Shown: positions 52,805-63,364 of the stretch, in pieces
Layout of the letters: every line of letters begins with the position of its first letter
Position numbering within the stretch: the first letter of the stretch is position 1
Source: Diabrotica undecimpunctata
Lineage: Eukaryota > Arthropoda > Insecta > Coleoptera > Chrysomelidae
Direction: 5' to 3'
Assembly (NCBI RefSeq): GCF_040954645.1
Contig: NC_092803.1
Coordinates: 124,391,961 to 124,455,960, forward strand
Length of the DNA: 64,000 bases
Translations under genes and position numbers: made by a program
Notes under the pieces: generated by a model
The model's database searches: none
What the model was told of the DNA's origin: nothing
Seen by the model: only the letters and a program-made list of their open reading frames with translations

Positions 52805-53685
52805 TCTGTACATAGATTATTTTTTTAAATAAATTATAGGTTATGGTATAGCAGGTACAAGCAGTGTGTAAATTTTTAGTACTAAAAAATCCATATCACT
52901 GTCATCAAACTAATTTTAGTTTGGATAAAAAAATTTGCCCCTTCCGACAAGTCGCCCCTACGGACAAATCAAAAATGTTTTGCTACAATTTTAATTAACC
53001 CATTCGGCTGGAAGGGCCAACTTTTAATATAATATGTTGTCGTATTTCCATTTAGAATTATTTAAAATTCAAATGTGTGCTGAATCATGTCACCTATAAT
53101 TTACATATTTTATCCGGCGGCCTATAATAACACTAATTATGATAAAAATACATTGCGTGTAACAAAATTATGGAAAATTACTCTTATAGGGTGTTATAAA
53201 TCACAGGAAAGCTCTGCAAAATAATTTTTTTTTGGATTTTATAAAATCAAATTGAATATTTCCCATAATATTAATTTAAACTAGAATTACATTAATAACT
53301 GAATAATTTAAAAAGGTATTTTACTAGGAAAATCTTTATATAGGTTATAACAAAAACATTTTGCGATTTTTTGACAGTACACAGTGTGGTCTATTTTGAA
53401 TTCTATATGAAAAAAGCAAATAAATGCTTTTTAAAATGTTAATATATGTAATAATATATTTTTAACTTTATAAAAAAATAAGTGATAAATAGGTACTGAG
53501 CACAATAGACCAGGAGTTTATTTCAACCGATAATATCAGAATATATGGTACGACGAGACGGTATATCATCAGCAATATAATTCCTTAGTTTATTTAAAAA
53601 TGGAAAATAAAATCAGAACTAAGTTGCCTGCCTGCTTGACAAGTTGCATATTATCATGTTTATTTGATGTTATATCAGTAATTGT
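52799..53685. other. No recognisable feature
   Basis: About 890 bp of AT-rich DNA with no coding frame, inverted repeat or tail that I could recognise. Confidence 0.5.
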
Positions 53686-53876
53686 GTTTATAATCATCAT
53701 TATCATTCTAGCCTTACAACCCTGCGTGGCTTCTAGCCTCCTCAAGCATTTCCCTCCAGTCGGTCTTTCTCCACCAAGCACGTATTCCCATATTTCTTAT
53801 GTCTTCATCGATGTTTTCAAGGAACCTTGTTCTGGATCTTCCTCTTTTTCTCTAACAAATAGGTCCTTTGTTTTTA
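53686..53876 (-). pseudogene. Last 60 codons of an RTE-like LINE
   Basis: The minus strand reads KKRKRKRGRSRTRFLENI (approximate), DEDIRNMGIRAWWRKTDW and REMLEEARSHAGL, then a stop and an ATGATGATGATTA-type tail. WREMLEEARSHAGL is the typical end of RTE-type ORFs in insects. It is a short 5' truncation, cut on its 5' side by the hAT-type element that starts at 53885. Confidence 0.65.
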
Positions 53877-53884
53877 TTCAGTTT

Positions 53885-55440
53885 TAGTGTTGCCCAAATG
53901 CAAGAACAAGACCACACTTAGACAGTCGTGGTCTTGCGCCAATACACCTGGTCTTGGTCTTGGTCTAGATATTGTGCTCCCTGTCTTGGTATTGTTCTTG
54001 GTCTTGCAGCAACAGTCTTGTAAGTCTCGCAGTTAGCCATTAGCCTATTGCTACCTATTAAACGTTACTTTTGATCTTAGAACAACGTAACAGAGTAGGT
54101 ACATTTTAAGCTTGAATTAACATAGCCATAATAAAGACCAACCAAATTATTAAATACCTAAATAACTGACACCGTGTGGGGTTTTAACCCACAATCTAAG
54201 CGCTCCGTACCTATTCTCTAACTAATTGAGCTAATCTTTCATGTTCCACGGGAGTCAATCTGTTTCTTAATAAACGTTTGCATTTAATAAGCTGACATGT
54301 GCTAAAACATGGTTAAATCTACTCGTTACTATCCAATACCCTAAGCACCGAATAACAAACCGAGAATTATATATCGTTACTTCGTTACTTTAAATATTTC
54401 AGTATTTTGTTTACACGGTAGCCGGCATTATCTGTTATTGAATTTGTCTCGTTTAGTTTGAATATTAGAGGCGCTCTTTCAGCAAATTTTGTTTAACCGA
54501 ATGATCGCATCGCACACTCAGCAGAAACAATGTTTAGTCAAGCGGCCACTATACTACTTGTGATGTTGATCGAATTGCAGTGAGTACGAGAGTGTCGACA
54601 GGTACTTTATTCGACTTCGCTTCGCTTCGTTCTACTTCCGATCTGAGTCGGTTTTTTGTGTTCGTGTCAAAGGGACCGAAGTTCGAATACGAAGATTCAC
54701 ACTACATTACTCGACTTCACGAGTATGTATAGAGTAACCTCGCCTCGATTAACTTCACTTCGACACTTCGTCCAAAGATCTTCGATCGAGAGTGTAGACG
54801 GCGTTTTAGGCCGATAAGATTTGTGGTATATAATATAATATAAGTTGGATGTCGTTAACAGTAGGTATGCTAACCTTATATTTTCTATCAGCTAAGGTGA
54901 TATAATTTTAAAAACTTTCGATACGATATTACTGTTTGCGTCACCACTCAAAAAGATTATTTTTTATGATTAGAGGGCGACTATTCTCAAAATCTAGACA
55001 ATTAATTTCAGAGCTAAGAAATTGTCTACTGGGAAAGAATGTACAAAATATTTTATTTTTTACATTGTAATTATGACCTCTGAGTACATGTCAAATGTGT
55101 CAAGTGTTTTTTAATGACTATTTTGATTCGCTATATATATTTATGGTATTGTTCGTAATGCGCATAAGTCCAATTTTTTAAATTTTTGTTACATATTTTT
55201 TTGAGTCTCATAGTCTCTAAGCTTATACCCAAACTACTATACTCCCTAAAACGACACTCAGTCTAAACTGCAAGACGCAAGAGTCTCGCATGCTTGGTCT
55301 TGTTATTTCTCAAGTCTTGCACGGTCAGTCTTGGTCTTGGTCATGCCAAAATTAGGCGGTCTTGCTCTTGGTCTTCGTCTTACTAAAACGCAAGAACAAG
55401 ACCAAGACTGAAAGACCAAGACCGATTTTGGGCAATACTA
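53885..55440. mobile_element. Non-autonomous hAT-type element with 8-bp target duplication
   Basis: The terminal inverted repeat TAGTGTTGCCCAAA (53885) pairs with TTTGGGCAATACTA (ending 55440), one mismatch in 14. The 8-bp TTCAGTTT is repeated immediately outside both ends (53877-53884 and 55441-55448). 8-bp duplications and CAGTGTTGCC-like ends are the hAT pattern. Both subterminal 200-bp regions are packed with GGTCTTG/CAAGACC words in both orientations. No transposase frame is present in the 1.56 kb, so it depends on another element. Confidence 0.8.
54165..54240 (-). ncRNA. tRNA-like segment (pol III box A and box B) inside the hAT-type element
   Basis: The minus strand has TTAGCTCAATTAGTTAGAG (54215-54233), close to a box A/D-arm, and GGGTTAAAACCCC (54178-54190), close to a box B/T-arm, 25 bases apart. 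The anticodon stem does not form cleanly, so a functional tRNA is unlikely. A tRNA-derived SINE head or an old tRNA pseudogene is more probable. Confidence 0.35.
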
Positions 55441-55639
55441 TTCAGTTTAATATATTTAGATTTTATTTTAAATTTCTGTAGCTCTATAAAAATTATTTCT
55501 AAAAACTAAAGTGGCAATAAAAAATGTGCTTTGTGTATCGAAAGGTTATAGGAAAAATAAAAGAAATCAATGAAGAAGAAGAAATTGGTTGTTTGGCCTA
55601 ACATAAAAAAGATTATTTAAAGCAGCTGATAACAAGACC

Positions 55640-56570
55640 TAAGACTACTAAGACCTACTACCTCTTTATATATTTTAAATGAGCCTATTATAGCACTGGT
55701 AAGAGCTACAATGCGTAAAGTTACTTGGAAAGGAGAAAATACAGGATGATCAATCACAGACGTTTAAAATGCAGATCGGGCTGTGACAGAGAGATGCGCT
55801 GGCGTGTTTCCTTTTCAACATAGTCTTGAAAAAAAAAACAGTTAGAGAACCCAGAAGAGGCATAAGAATAGACAACCAAGAAAATATTTTTAACGAATCT
55901 TTACAAATTTTAGCCTTTACAGATAATCTAGACCTAATTGGTCGCACAACAGGCAAGCTAGAAGAAATGAAGACCACTTTCTCAAATGCCCTAAAAAATG
56001 ATCATATAAATAACTAAGGAAATAAACGAAATATTAGCAAGACTTAAAAATAGAGGCAGAAACAGCGGTTCCCAATTCACTGGTAATAACTTTAGCTTTG
56101 AAGTGGTAACATACTTAGGCTCCTTGATGACCAATGAAAACTCTATAACAGATGAAATTATACTGACAATTATTATTCTGGCAAACAAGAAGTATTTTGG
56201 GTAAATAAATTGAAAGTAGAAACTTAAGCCAGATAACAAAAATATGGACCATCTCCAAGACAGACGAAAACCTCTTGCTGATATCTAAACAAAATATCCT
56301 ACGAGGAGTATTAGGTGGTCTATGTGAAAATGCTATTTGAAGTAGAATATACAACTATAACATACACCACAAATAAAATAGATATTTGGAGATAAAGACC
56401 TTATCAGAACAAACCTTCAAGACAAATCCTCGTATCACACCCAGTGGAAAGTAGATGCAGAGGTATACCAAAACTTAGATGAAAGGGTGGTTTAGATCCA
56501 GATGCTAAAAAAGTAGGTAGAGCAAACTGCAATGGTTAGCAATGAATAGGGCTGACTGGTGAAATAGACT
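55640..56570 (+). pseudogene. LINE reverse transcriptase remnant (RTE-like)
   Basis: Frames with changes read LVRATMRKVTWKGENTG (approximate), QTFKMQIGL, DALACLLFN, REPRRGIRIDNQENI, then LQILAFTDNLDLIGRT, where the active-site ADD has become TDN, followed by NNFSFEVVTYLGSLMTNENS. This is the block order of an RT palm and thumb (AT..T…GL.QGDALACLLFN…LAYADDIDL…YLGSLVT). The catalytic change and many stops show it is dead. The hAT-type element ends about 200 bp upstream. Confidence 0.65.
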
Positions 56571-57236
56571 TGGTGAGGTCGAGCCTCTATTATAGAGATG
56601 TAACAACAATAATTTTGTAATATTTTGGTTTTAAAAAGATGAAAGTTTAACCATGGTCCAATTTACGTCTGTTTAGAATATGATTTAGACGTGGGAAAGT
56701 CAGATAGAGAATTTTCTCAGGAAGAGGTAGATAACGAAAATAATGGTGACTGTTAAGAAACTTTAATAATATTTTTATATAATAACTTCCGTTTTTTCCG
56801 AAATTATTTCTTTTAGAGTATCACAGGTACTTTTTAATGCAAGATCGACTGTATGTCTTTGTGTTGAATATCTAGTAATGTCTGGCTTTTTAAAAGTTTT
56901 TTTGAAGATTCAATGAGTGACTGTAAAAATTATTTGTAATCTGAGAGTATTAGTGCTCTAGTTACTGGATATTGAATACACAGGTCAAAAGCTGTATTTA
57001 TAGCTAAATTTTCTGTCACATCCACCGGTAAACATATACAATCAATGTAAACTTCCACTTGATACACCTACTTAATACTTAAAACTGCGTTCGACATATT
57101 TACTATATTTATTAATATAAATCAAAGCATCAGTCAACGCTGGGGAACTCGTTACTTTTTAATAAGGATTGGTGAAGTTAAGCTTTACAGAATTTGCTGA
57201 AAGCGACAAATATAATAAATTACGTTGCAGTGAGGA
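56571..57236. other. No recognisable feature
   Basis: AT-rich, no frame or repeat that I can assign. It may include untranslated or gag-like sequence of the decayed LINE that follows. Confidence 0.45.
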
Positions 57237-59690
57237 TTGTTGCAGACTTTTTGTATGAAATACTTTGTACTTATTAAAACAACCACAAAGCCCTATTTTA
57301 CCGAATATTTTTCTATCAAAGATTTTTTTGTACATTATGTGACTCACCAAGGCATGAAAACCAAAACCTCCATTGACTTATTATTTAATAAGGAAATTTG
57401 GCCAATTTTAAGTAACAACAAACATAAAGTGAAAAATACAAAAATACTCACAGAGAAGCAGGCCATCCAAATCTGTAAATCTAAGAATGCTTAATATTTT
57501 CATATTAACTTTATTGATAAAGATACTTTGAAACCACCGACAGGTTTGGATCCTTTGACCCCACCCAGAGTTTAGATTTCCCAATAGCTTAAAGAGTCGA
57601 TCTCTTTTAGCAAGATTAAGGGAACTGGATATCTTAAAAGCCATTAAGCTACATCTTGCTTTTCTACAAAACCAACCTGCTTTAGTATGCTACGAAGGAT
57701 TCAACAACATAAGCGTTAAACTCTTTTTGGCTTCCCAGGACTTCCCACTTAGATAGAAAATGTACTAAAAATCCTAGAATTTAACGATACCTATGGAATT
57801 GATCCAACTGAGGTGAAAGCTAATCTTGCGACTTTAATGTCCTTTCTCACTTCGGAAAGAATTATTCAACTGCAAAAATCAAGGAAATGTCACCGAAATT
57901 ATTATTCCGTTGTCTCTCCAAAACGAAATTTTTAAACAATACGACGTCTTCTTTGTAACTATAAACCTTAAATTATTTTTAGATGACAACTTTAGGATGG
58001 TTTTGATTTATATTCCTTCTAGACGATACAAAACAGAGTAATTATTTTTGTGTTTAGAGGAATTAGGATTTTTCCCGATAGTTGCGGTTACAGAGCACTG
58101 ACTTGAAGTAAAGAAGTTTTATTTTGCAGAAAAATTTACCACAATTGCCAGGTATCTTCTTCCAAATTTAGCTCATGGAGGCACCCTAATAAATTTCGGT
58201 TAAATGCAGCCTTTTTTGAGTTTTTATACATACGAAGTTTAACACTCCTAACAAACCTTCCTCGAAAACGCGACGTTTATGTAGAATTTTTTCGCTTAGA
58301 AATTTCGTAAATTTCAAAATTTTTGCTTGACTTCTGAGTGGTACTGTCCTTATGTGAACGAGAACTATAATGACAGTGATTTTTTAGATAGGCTTTTCGG
58401 TATTTTAAATAAATCATTTCATGATGAATGAATTCACTACCAACGTCTTTGTCAATTACAAATCTATACTGGCATCAAGTGGCAAGAATAAAGGTTGAAC
58501 AAGAACTGTCGGATGAAATAAATATAAAAAGAGGAGTGAGATAAGGCTGTATATTGTCGCCTTTACTTTTTAACTTATATTCGGAGGAAATATTTAAGGA
58601 AGCCTTAATGGAGACAACCGAAGGTATTATTGTGAATGGAGTAACCGTCAACAATATTAGATATGCCGACGATACCTTAGTACTTGCTAATTGCGGAGAA
58701 GACCTTCAAAATCTAATGAACAAAAATAAAACAGACTTGTGATCAGTATGGATTAAAACTCAACGTTAAGAAAATTAAATATATGATAGTTAGCAAACAA
58801 AATTATATACAGGATGACGTTATAAAAGTCGGAGATGCCACACTGGACAGAGTAGAGAAACTCGTGTATCTCGGCAGTAATATCAATGAGAGCTGGGATC
58901 CAACCGCAGAAATTAAAAGCCGAATAGAACAAGCCCAAGCTGCCTTTGTAAAAATGAGAAACGTACTTTGCAGTCACCATCTTAGCATCGACCTTAGAGT
59001 TTAAATGACATCTTGCTACATCTTTTCTGTCCTGAAACTAAGCTGGGTCGACAGAGTTAGAAATGAGGAGGTCCTTAGACGGCTGAACCAAACAACACAA
59101 CTGGTCAATTTAATAAAGAAACGCAAGCTGGAATACTTCGGTCACATTATGAGACACTCTGAAAAATATGATCTTTTACATCTGATCATTCAGGAAAAGA
59201 TCCAAGGTAATCGTGGTCCTGGTAGGAAATCAACTACATTATTATTTAGAGCTGCTGTCAATAAAGTCACGATAGCGAATATGGTAGCCAACATGATATC
59301 CAACGATCGATAATAGTCATGGAACTAGAAGAAGAAGAAGAAGTCTTTGTCACTTAATATATCACCAAGTACAGAGAACTTTATCTAAAACTTATTAAAA
59401 TAGCTAAAAAAACATACTATCAAAATCGTCTGGGAAGATCTAAAAGTGTGGCAAAAGAAACTTGGTTCATAATATACGATCTTCGAAATAAAACCAACAC
59501 AGTTTAAACATTTTCTCTTTCAAAGCCTGAAAATCTAAATGAATACTTTGTTAGTGTAAGTAAAAATATAATAATACCTATTTTGCAACAACAAGATCCC
59601 ATTTTCTATCTCCCCAATGCAAAAAAGGTCTTTGATCAATTTAAACTGATCCAAACAATTAATAATATCAAAAGCAAATCTTCCTGTAGT
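57237..59690 (+). pseudogene. Decayed endonuclease-type LINE (Jockey/CR1-like?), interrupted by another LINE
   Basis: The left part (57237-58444) contains frames such as IDPTEVKANLATLMSFLTSE and TINLKLFLDDNFRMVLIYIP followed by SRRYKTE, reminiscent of ORF1 and the endonuclease of a Jockey-type element. The right part (59353-59690) reads YRELYLKLIKIAKKTYYQNR, LGRSKSVAKETWFIIYDLRN and NLNEYFVSVSKNI, the linker before the RT in Jockey/I/CR1-type ORF2. The order fits one element with a later insertion at 58445. No RT follows: the copy is cut at about 59690. The subfamily assignment is uncertain. Confidence 0.5.
58455..59342 (+). mobile_element. 5'-truncated RTE-type LINE with 10-bp target duplication
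   Basis: GTCTTTGTCA occurs at 58445-58454 and at 59343-59352. Between them is a LINE 3' half ending in a (GAA)n tail (59327-59342). The coding part reads GCILSPLLFNLYSEEIFKEA and NNIRYADDTLVLANCGEDLQ (YADD intact), then KLVYLGSNINESWDPTAEI, KLSWVDRVRNEEVLRRLNQ, KKRKLEYFGHIMRHSEKYDL and GNRGPGRKS. There are four or so frame changes. A target duplication plus a 3' tail makes the insertion boundaries clear. Confidence 0.8.
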
Positions 59691-60268
59691 AAGCTATGTC
59701 CATAAAATAGTACTAATTTCGGTGACAATAAAGCATATTTGTATTCTATTCAATAAGTTGACAAATTTTATGTTTTTTATTTGGTTAACAAAAATGTATG
59801 CTATATATAATATTTTATATATTACTTCTCGTATATAAGTGTCTTCGAATAGACAACGGGTATGCATACAATAAAACTTTATTAAAGCAAGATGAAAAAC
59901 AGGATGTAAAAGTTTTCTATACAAAGACTAACGAACAGTTAGAAGTAATATGAATGAAAATATTTAAGTAGTTTTTAAGTAGGTACTTGTTGTACTTTTA
60001 ATAACTTATCAGAAATGTAATAAAAGTGCTCTTCTACTATCTACCCATTTTGTGTTTTACAGAAATTGCATGTTGTAGATATAATAACTCGTATATTTTA
60101 TAATTTCATACCAGAAGTTTTTATTATAAAGAAAATCATGTAAAATATATTTGTTGATCATTTCCTTAGGTTTTTTTTCCTCTTTGATTTATTTACATTA
60201 TTTCTCCTTTTAATTATAGGAAATTGTACATATGTAATATTTGAGATCAAAACAAAAGCGTGATTTAC
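59691..60268. other. No recognisable feature
   Basis: AT-rich spacer between the decayed LINE and the TIR element. The small minus-strand frame at 59694-59924 is not supported. Confidence 0.45.
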
Positions 60269-62604
60269 AATTGAAGGGGTGAGTGGATGAAGGAAGTAAG
60301 TAACAAAAGTAAGTTTTTGAGAAATTTAACTCCAAAGTTTTATTGCTAGAACTTTTTTATTAATCGATTTTTTAAACCGATTTTTTTTATTCTCACAGGT
60401 AGGATATCTATAAATTTTATTGTAAAAACAAAAATCTCCCCGACTTTTAAAAACGAAAAATATATATTTGTACTTACCTCTTTTATCCAAAAACTTATTT
60501 GTGTTAGAAATTATGTCTATGCCAAAATGAAGGGGGTATGTGGACTTACCTCCTTTATCTAGGATAAATATTTGCATTTTCTTTTGAATAAGAGCTATAA
60601 TCAGGAAAAAAATAACATGGATGTCAAGTAAACACTTATATTTTTGTCTTACAAAAAAGACCTTTGTCTGAATGTAAGACTTTTGTCTTACAGTCTTACA
60701 AAAGACTGACAAACACTGAATTTCTAAGCAGCTTTTGAATCAGTCTAAGGATATTGTACCACCTTCTTAAAATTTTTGTTGCTCTATGATGGCTTCTTAA
60801 TACCACTTATCCCTTTCTGGAATGAAGCAAAGCTGTTCTTTTAGATTGTCTACCTTTTCTTTGCTTAAGGATCCAGTATTTTGGATATGTCTTGGAATGT
60901 TGAATTCTTCAGGTAGAAGGGATGGGAAATTTTTCTGCTTGAGGATATATACCATTTTGAAAGGTGTGTAGTAATCGTAAGACTTCTTGAAAGATATCCA
61001 AAGATATCTACGCGAATCCACTTGATTCCAGTTTTAAAATTAACCTTTTCATTAAGATCTTTTTTTCTATTCATTAGTTTTATGGTTTTCATAATATTTT
61101 CCGTGTCTCTAAAGTGATGTTGCATATCTATCACCATATTTTTCTTGGTTCAAGAAACAATCACATCACAATATTCATCAGGGATGTAAATGTTTTGATG
61201 TTTCTTTAGTCGTTTCTCAATACGTCCAAATGCTCTATCCGAGTCTAAGTACGAGTGTCCTACCTCTGGAAACTTGTGCTCAATCGTTTTAAAGATGTCT
61301 TTGCCCATAAGATACTGAAACAAATATGAAACAAATACCATCAAAAAATTTTTATTTTGTCCGGCACACGAGTCCGTGTGCCGGTCAAACAACTAAAAAT
61401 TTCCGAGCTACCTCTGGAAGCTTGATTTTCGGTCCATGTGCAGAAAACGGTTTTTTCCACATTTTTGGTTATTATGTGGATTTCTAAGTTGTAAAACCAC
61501 ATTTGTCTAAGATAAAAGGCTTTCGAGGTACTAAGCCTAGGTAGGGGTATAGTTTGCTTTAGATCCAATGTTACATTATATTATATTACATTATATTAAT
61601 AATGAATCGGTATGTAGCCTCTTTTATTTGAAATTTTTCAGTTCTTCCGTCAGTTCGGCATTTGTCTAGGTAAAGTTTATGCATTCTAGGGATCGAAAGT
61701 TACGGTGAAAGATATTTTTTGTGAATATTACAATGTCTGGAGTAGTGCGACTCTTCTGCTGGGAAACTGGAAATATGCTCAATGACGTAAGCAGCAACTT
61801 CAGCAGGGGTCTTGTTAGGTCTGACTGCGTGTTTTCCCCTTCTGTCCGGTTCAGGAGCATTTTTTCCTGATTTTATTGAAGTTTGGATTAGGTCAACCTT
61901 TTTCAAGCTGATTGCAAACAAGGAAATGAAAGCCCATTTGCATAAGGTAGTTTGCCGGCCACTACAAGTTACATTGTATTGGTAGGTGGCAGTTTTATGC
62001 TTTAATGTTCCAGTTTTCTTTCTCATTGGTTCCCTTTTTTTTAATGCTCTTAAAAAGAAGGCAGTTCTTTGCATTTACATCTAGTTTGTAGTAGGAAGAA
62101 AATATTGATTCCCTTTCTTCTACAGTTATTGACTGAGAACACTTGTAGCGGCAATTTTCATTGCACAAAATCCCAGAGTTAACGGTTTTAGCGGGTTTTA
62201 CTTGGCCTATTTTAGAAATGTAAGCCAGACCACTTTCTCTGCACTTTCCATTCTTTAATCTTTTTCTGTCTTTTTCTAGTTACTTTTACTTTTAGTGGAA
62301 ATATTTTTTTCTTGGTTTGGTGGGCAAATTAAGAGCCTCTTCATTTCCATTTTCAGGAAGAGCAACGATCTCATCATATGGAATTTACTTGTTGTTCAAA
62401 ACTTTTTATTCTTTGTGGTATGGATGAAGGAAGTAAGTACTTTATCTTGTTACGCTGGCTATCTCAGTTATTTTAAATCATAGAAGGCTGGGGATAAGTG
62501 GAGAATTTAATTTAGCACTTACCACCTTCATCCATGCTCATAACTCATAACTCATTTTCTTAAAAAATGTCACTTACTCCCTTCACCCACTCACCTCTTC
62601 AATT
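60269..62604 (-). mobile_element. Unnamed TIR transposon with subterminal 18-bp repeats
   Basis: The left end AATTGAAGGGGTGAGTGG (from 60269) and the right end (62573-62604) form a 32-bp inverted repeat with 3 mismatches. A degenerate 18-bp word, TGGATGAAGGAGGTAAGT, occurs at six places near the ends: 60284-60301(+), 60472-60489(-), 60544-60561(-), 62421-62438(+), 62517-62534(-) and 62572-62589(-). The element encloses a decayed minus-strand gene. Clustered subterminal motifs usually serve as transposase binding sites. The target duplication is not clear. Confidence 0.65.
60797..62278 (-). pseudogene. Transposase-like gene of an unnamed insect family (Cys motif and GQNKN block)
   Basis: Reading from 62278: RKRLKNGKCRESGLAYISKI, then CNENCRYKCSQSITVEERES followed by IFSSYYKL, then KTGTLKHKTATYQY, DRRGKHAVRPNKTPAEV and ISSFPAEESHYSRHCN. 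After frame changes come TIPLPRLSTSKAFYLRQMW, FYNLEIHIIT and ENQASRGSSEIFSCL, then SCAGQNKNFLMVFVSYLFQY and FPEVGHSYLDSDRAFGRIE. The recurrent blocks (CRYKC, DKRGKH, LP.P.LS…AFY.RQ, ASRG..E, D.C.GQNKN, GHSYL..D) are those of a family seen many times in insect genomes as uncharacterised proteins. The spaced acidic residues in the last blocks suggest a DDE/RNase-H-like catalytic core, which is inference. At least four frameshifts or stops break it. Confidence 0.6.
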
Positions 62605-63112
62605 ATTCTATACGTTGAGTAAAATAAACGTAAAATCACTTAAGATAAGGTATGTATGATAAATTTACGAAAATTCTTTGATTTGACCATATAATTAAAA
62701 AACCTACTTCTTTCTTAAAATTATGTGCCTTTGCAATTCAAAGACTCATTATTTACTAAACTATTTTGTTTAGGTGGATAAGGGAATCAACAATTTAAAT
62801 GTGTAAAAGTTTCCTGTACCAATTCAAAGTGTTTTAGGGTTTGTCAGTCCGATTATGAAATCAAATAAAAATTTTACGGGTGACAATTGGTTCTCTCCCA
62901 TTTAACTTGTTAATCTACTATGGTAAGACGGTTTAACGTATGTTGGTACACATCGCAAAAATAAGGCTGGAATTCAACTCCAATTTTCGCTAAATAAAAA
63001 CAATGTCATTTGAGTTTGGTTTTACTAGAGACAAAACTTTAACTTTTTTATAGCGAAAAAAAAAAAATAGAAGTGTGGTTTTGATTTTTTCATTGCACCA
63101 TAGGAAATATAT
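62605..63112. other. No recognisable feature
   Basis: AT-rich spacer. The last 100 bp may belong to the piggyBac-type fragment that follows, but no blocks can be read. Confidence 0.45.
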
Positions 63113-63364
63113 ATGCTTGAATATGGTAAACCAGAAATTGTGCAATTATATAATAAATCCAAAAGTGGCTTGGATAGTCTTCACCAAAAATGTGTAAATT
63201 ATTCTTGTGAGCAGAGAACAAAACATTATCTATATAAAAAGCTTATTAAAATAACATATAACTTCAAGAGTTATTCAAGATGTATTCAAGAGAAAAGCCT
63301 ATCAAATAGTAGCAATTATGCAATTATGTTTATCTTTGAAAAATGCGATAATACAAATCTTTAG
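63113..63364 (+). pseudogene. piggyBac-type transposase fragment
   Basis: The 83-codon frame contains KPEIVQLYNKSKSGLDSLHQ followed by KCVNYSCEQRTKHYLYKKL. This matches the piggyBac DDE block YN.TKGGVD..DQ…Y…RKT.RWP, with the catalytic Asp of VD kept as LD. It covers only the last part of the catalytic domain. No TTAA-flanked ends were found nearby. Confidence 0.6.

Noticed and set aside
54165..54240. Functional tRNA gene
   Set aside because: Box A/B are present but no clean acceptor or anticodon stem can be formed by eye; kept only as a tRNA-like segment.
54590..54800. CTTCG-rich stretch as a distinct satellite
   Set aside because: The words are irregular, with no fixed period; treated as internal sequence of the hAT-type element.
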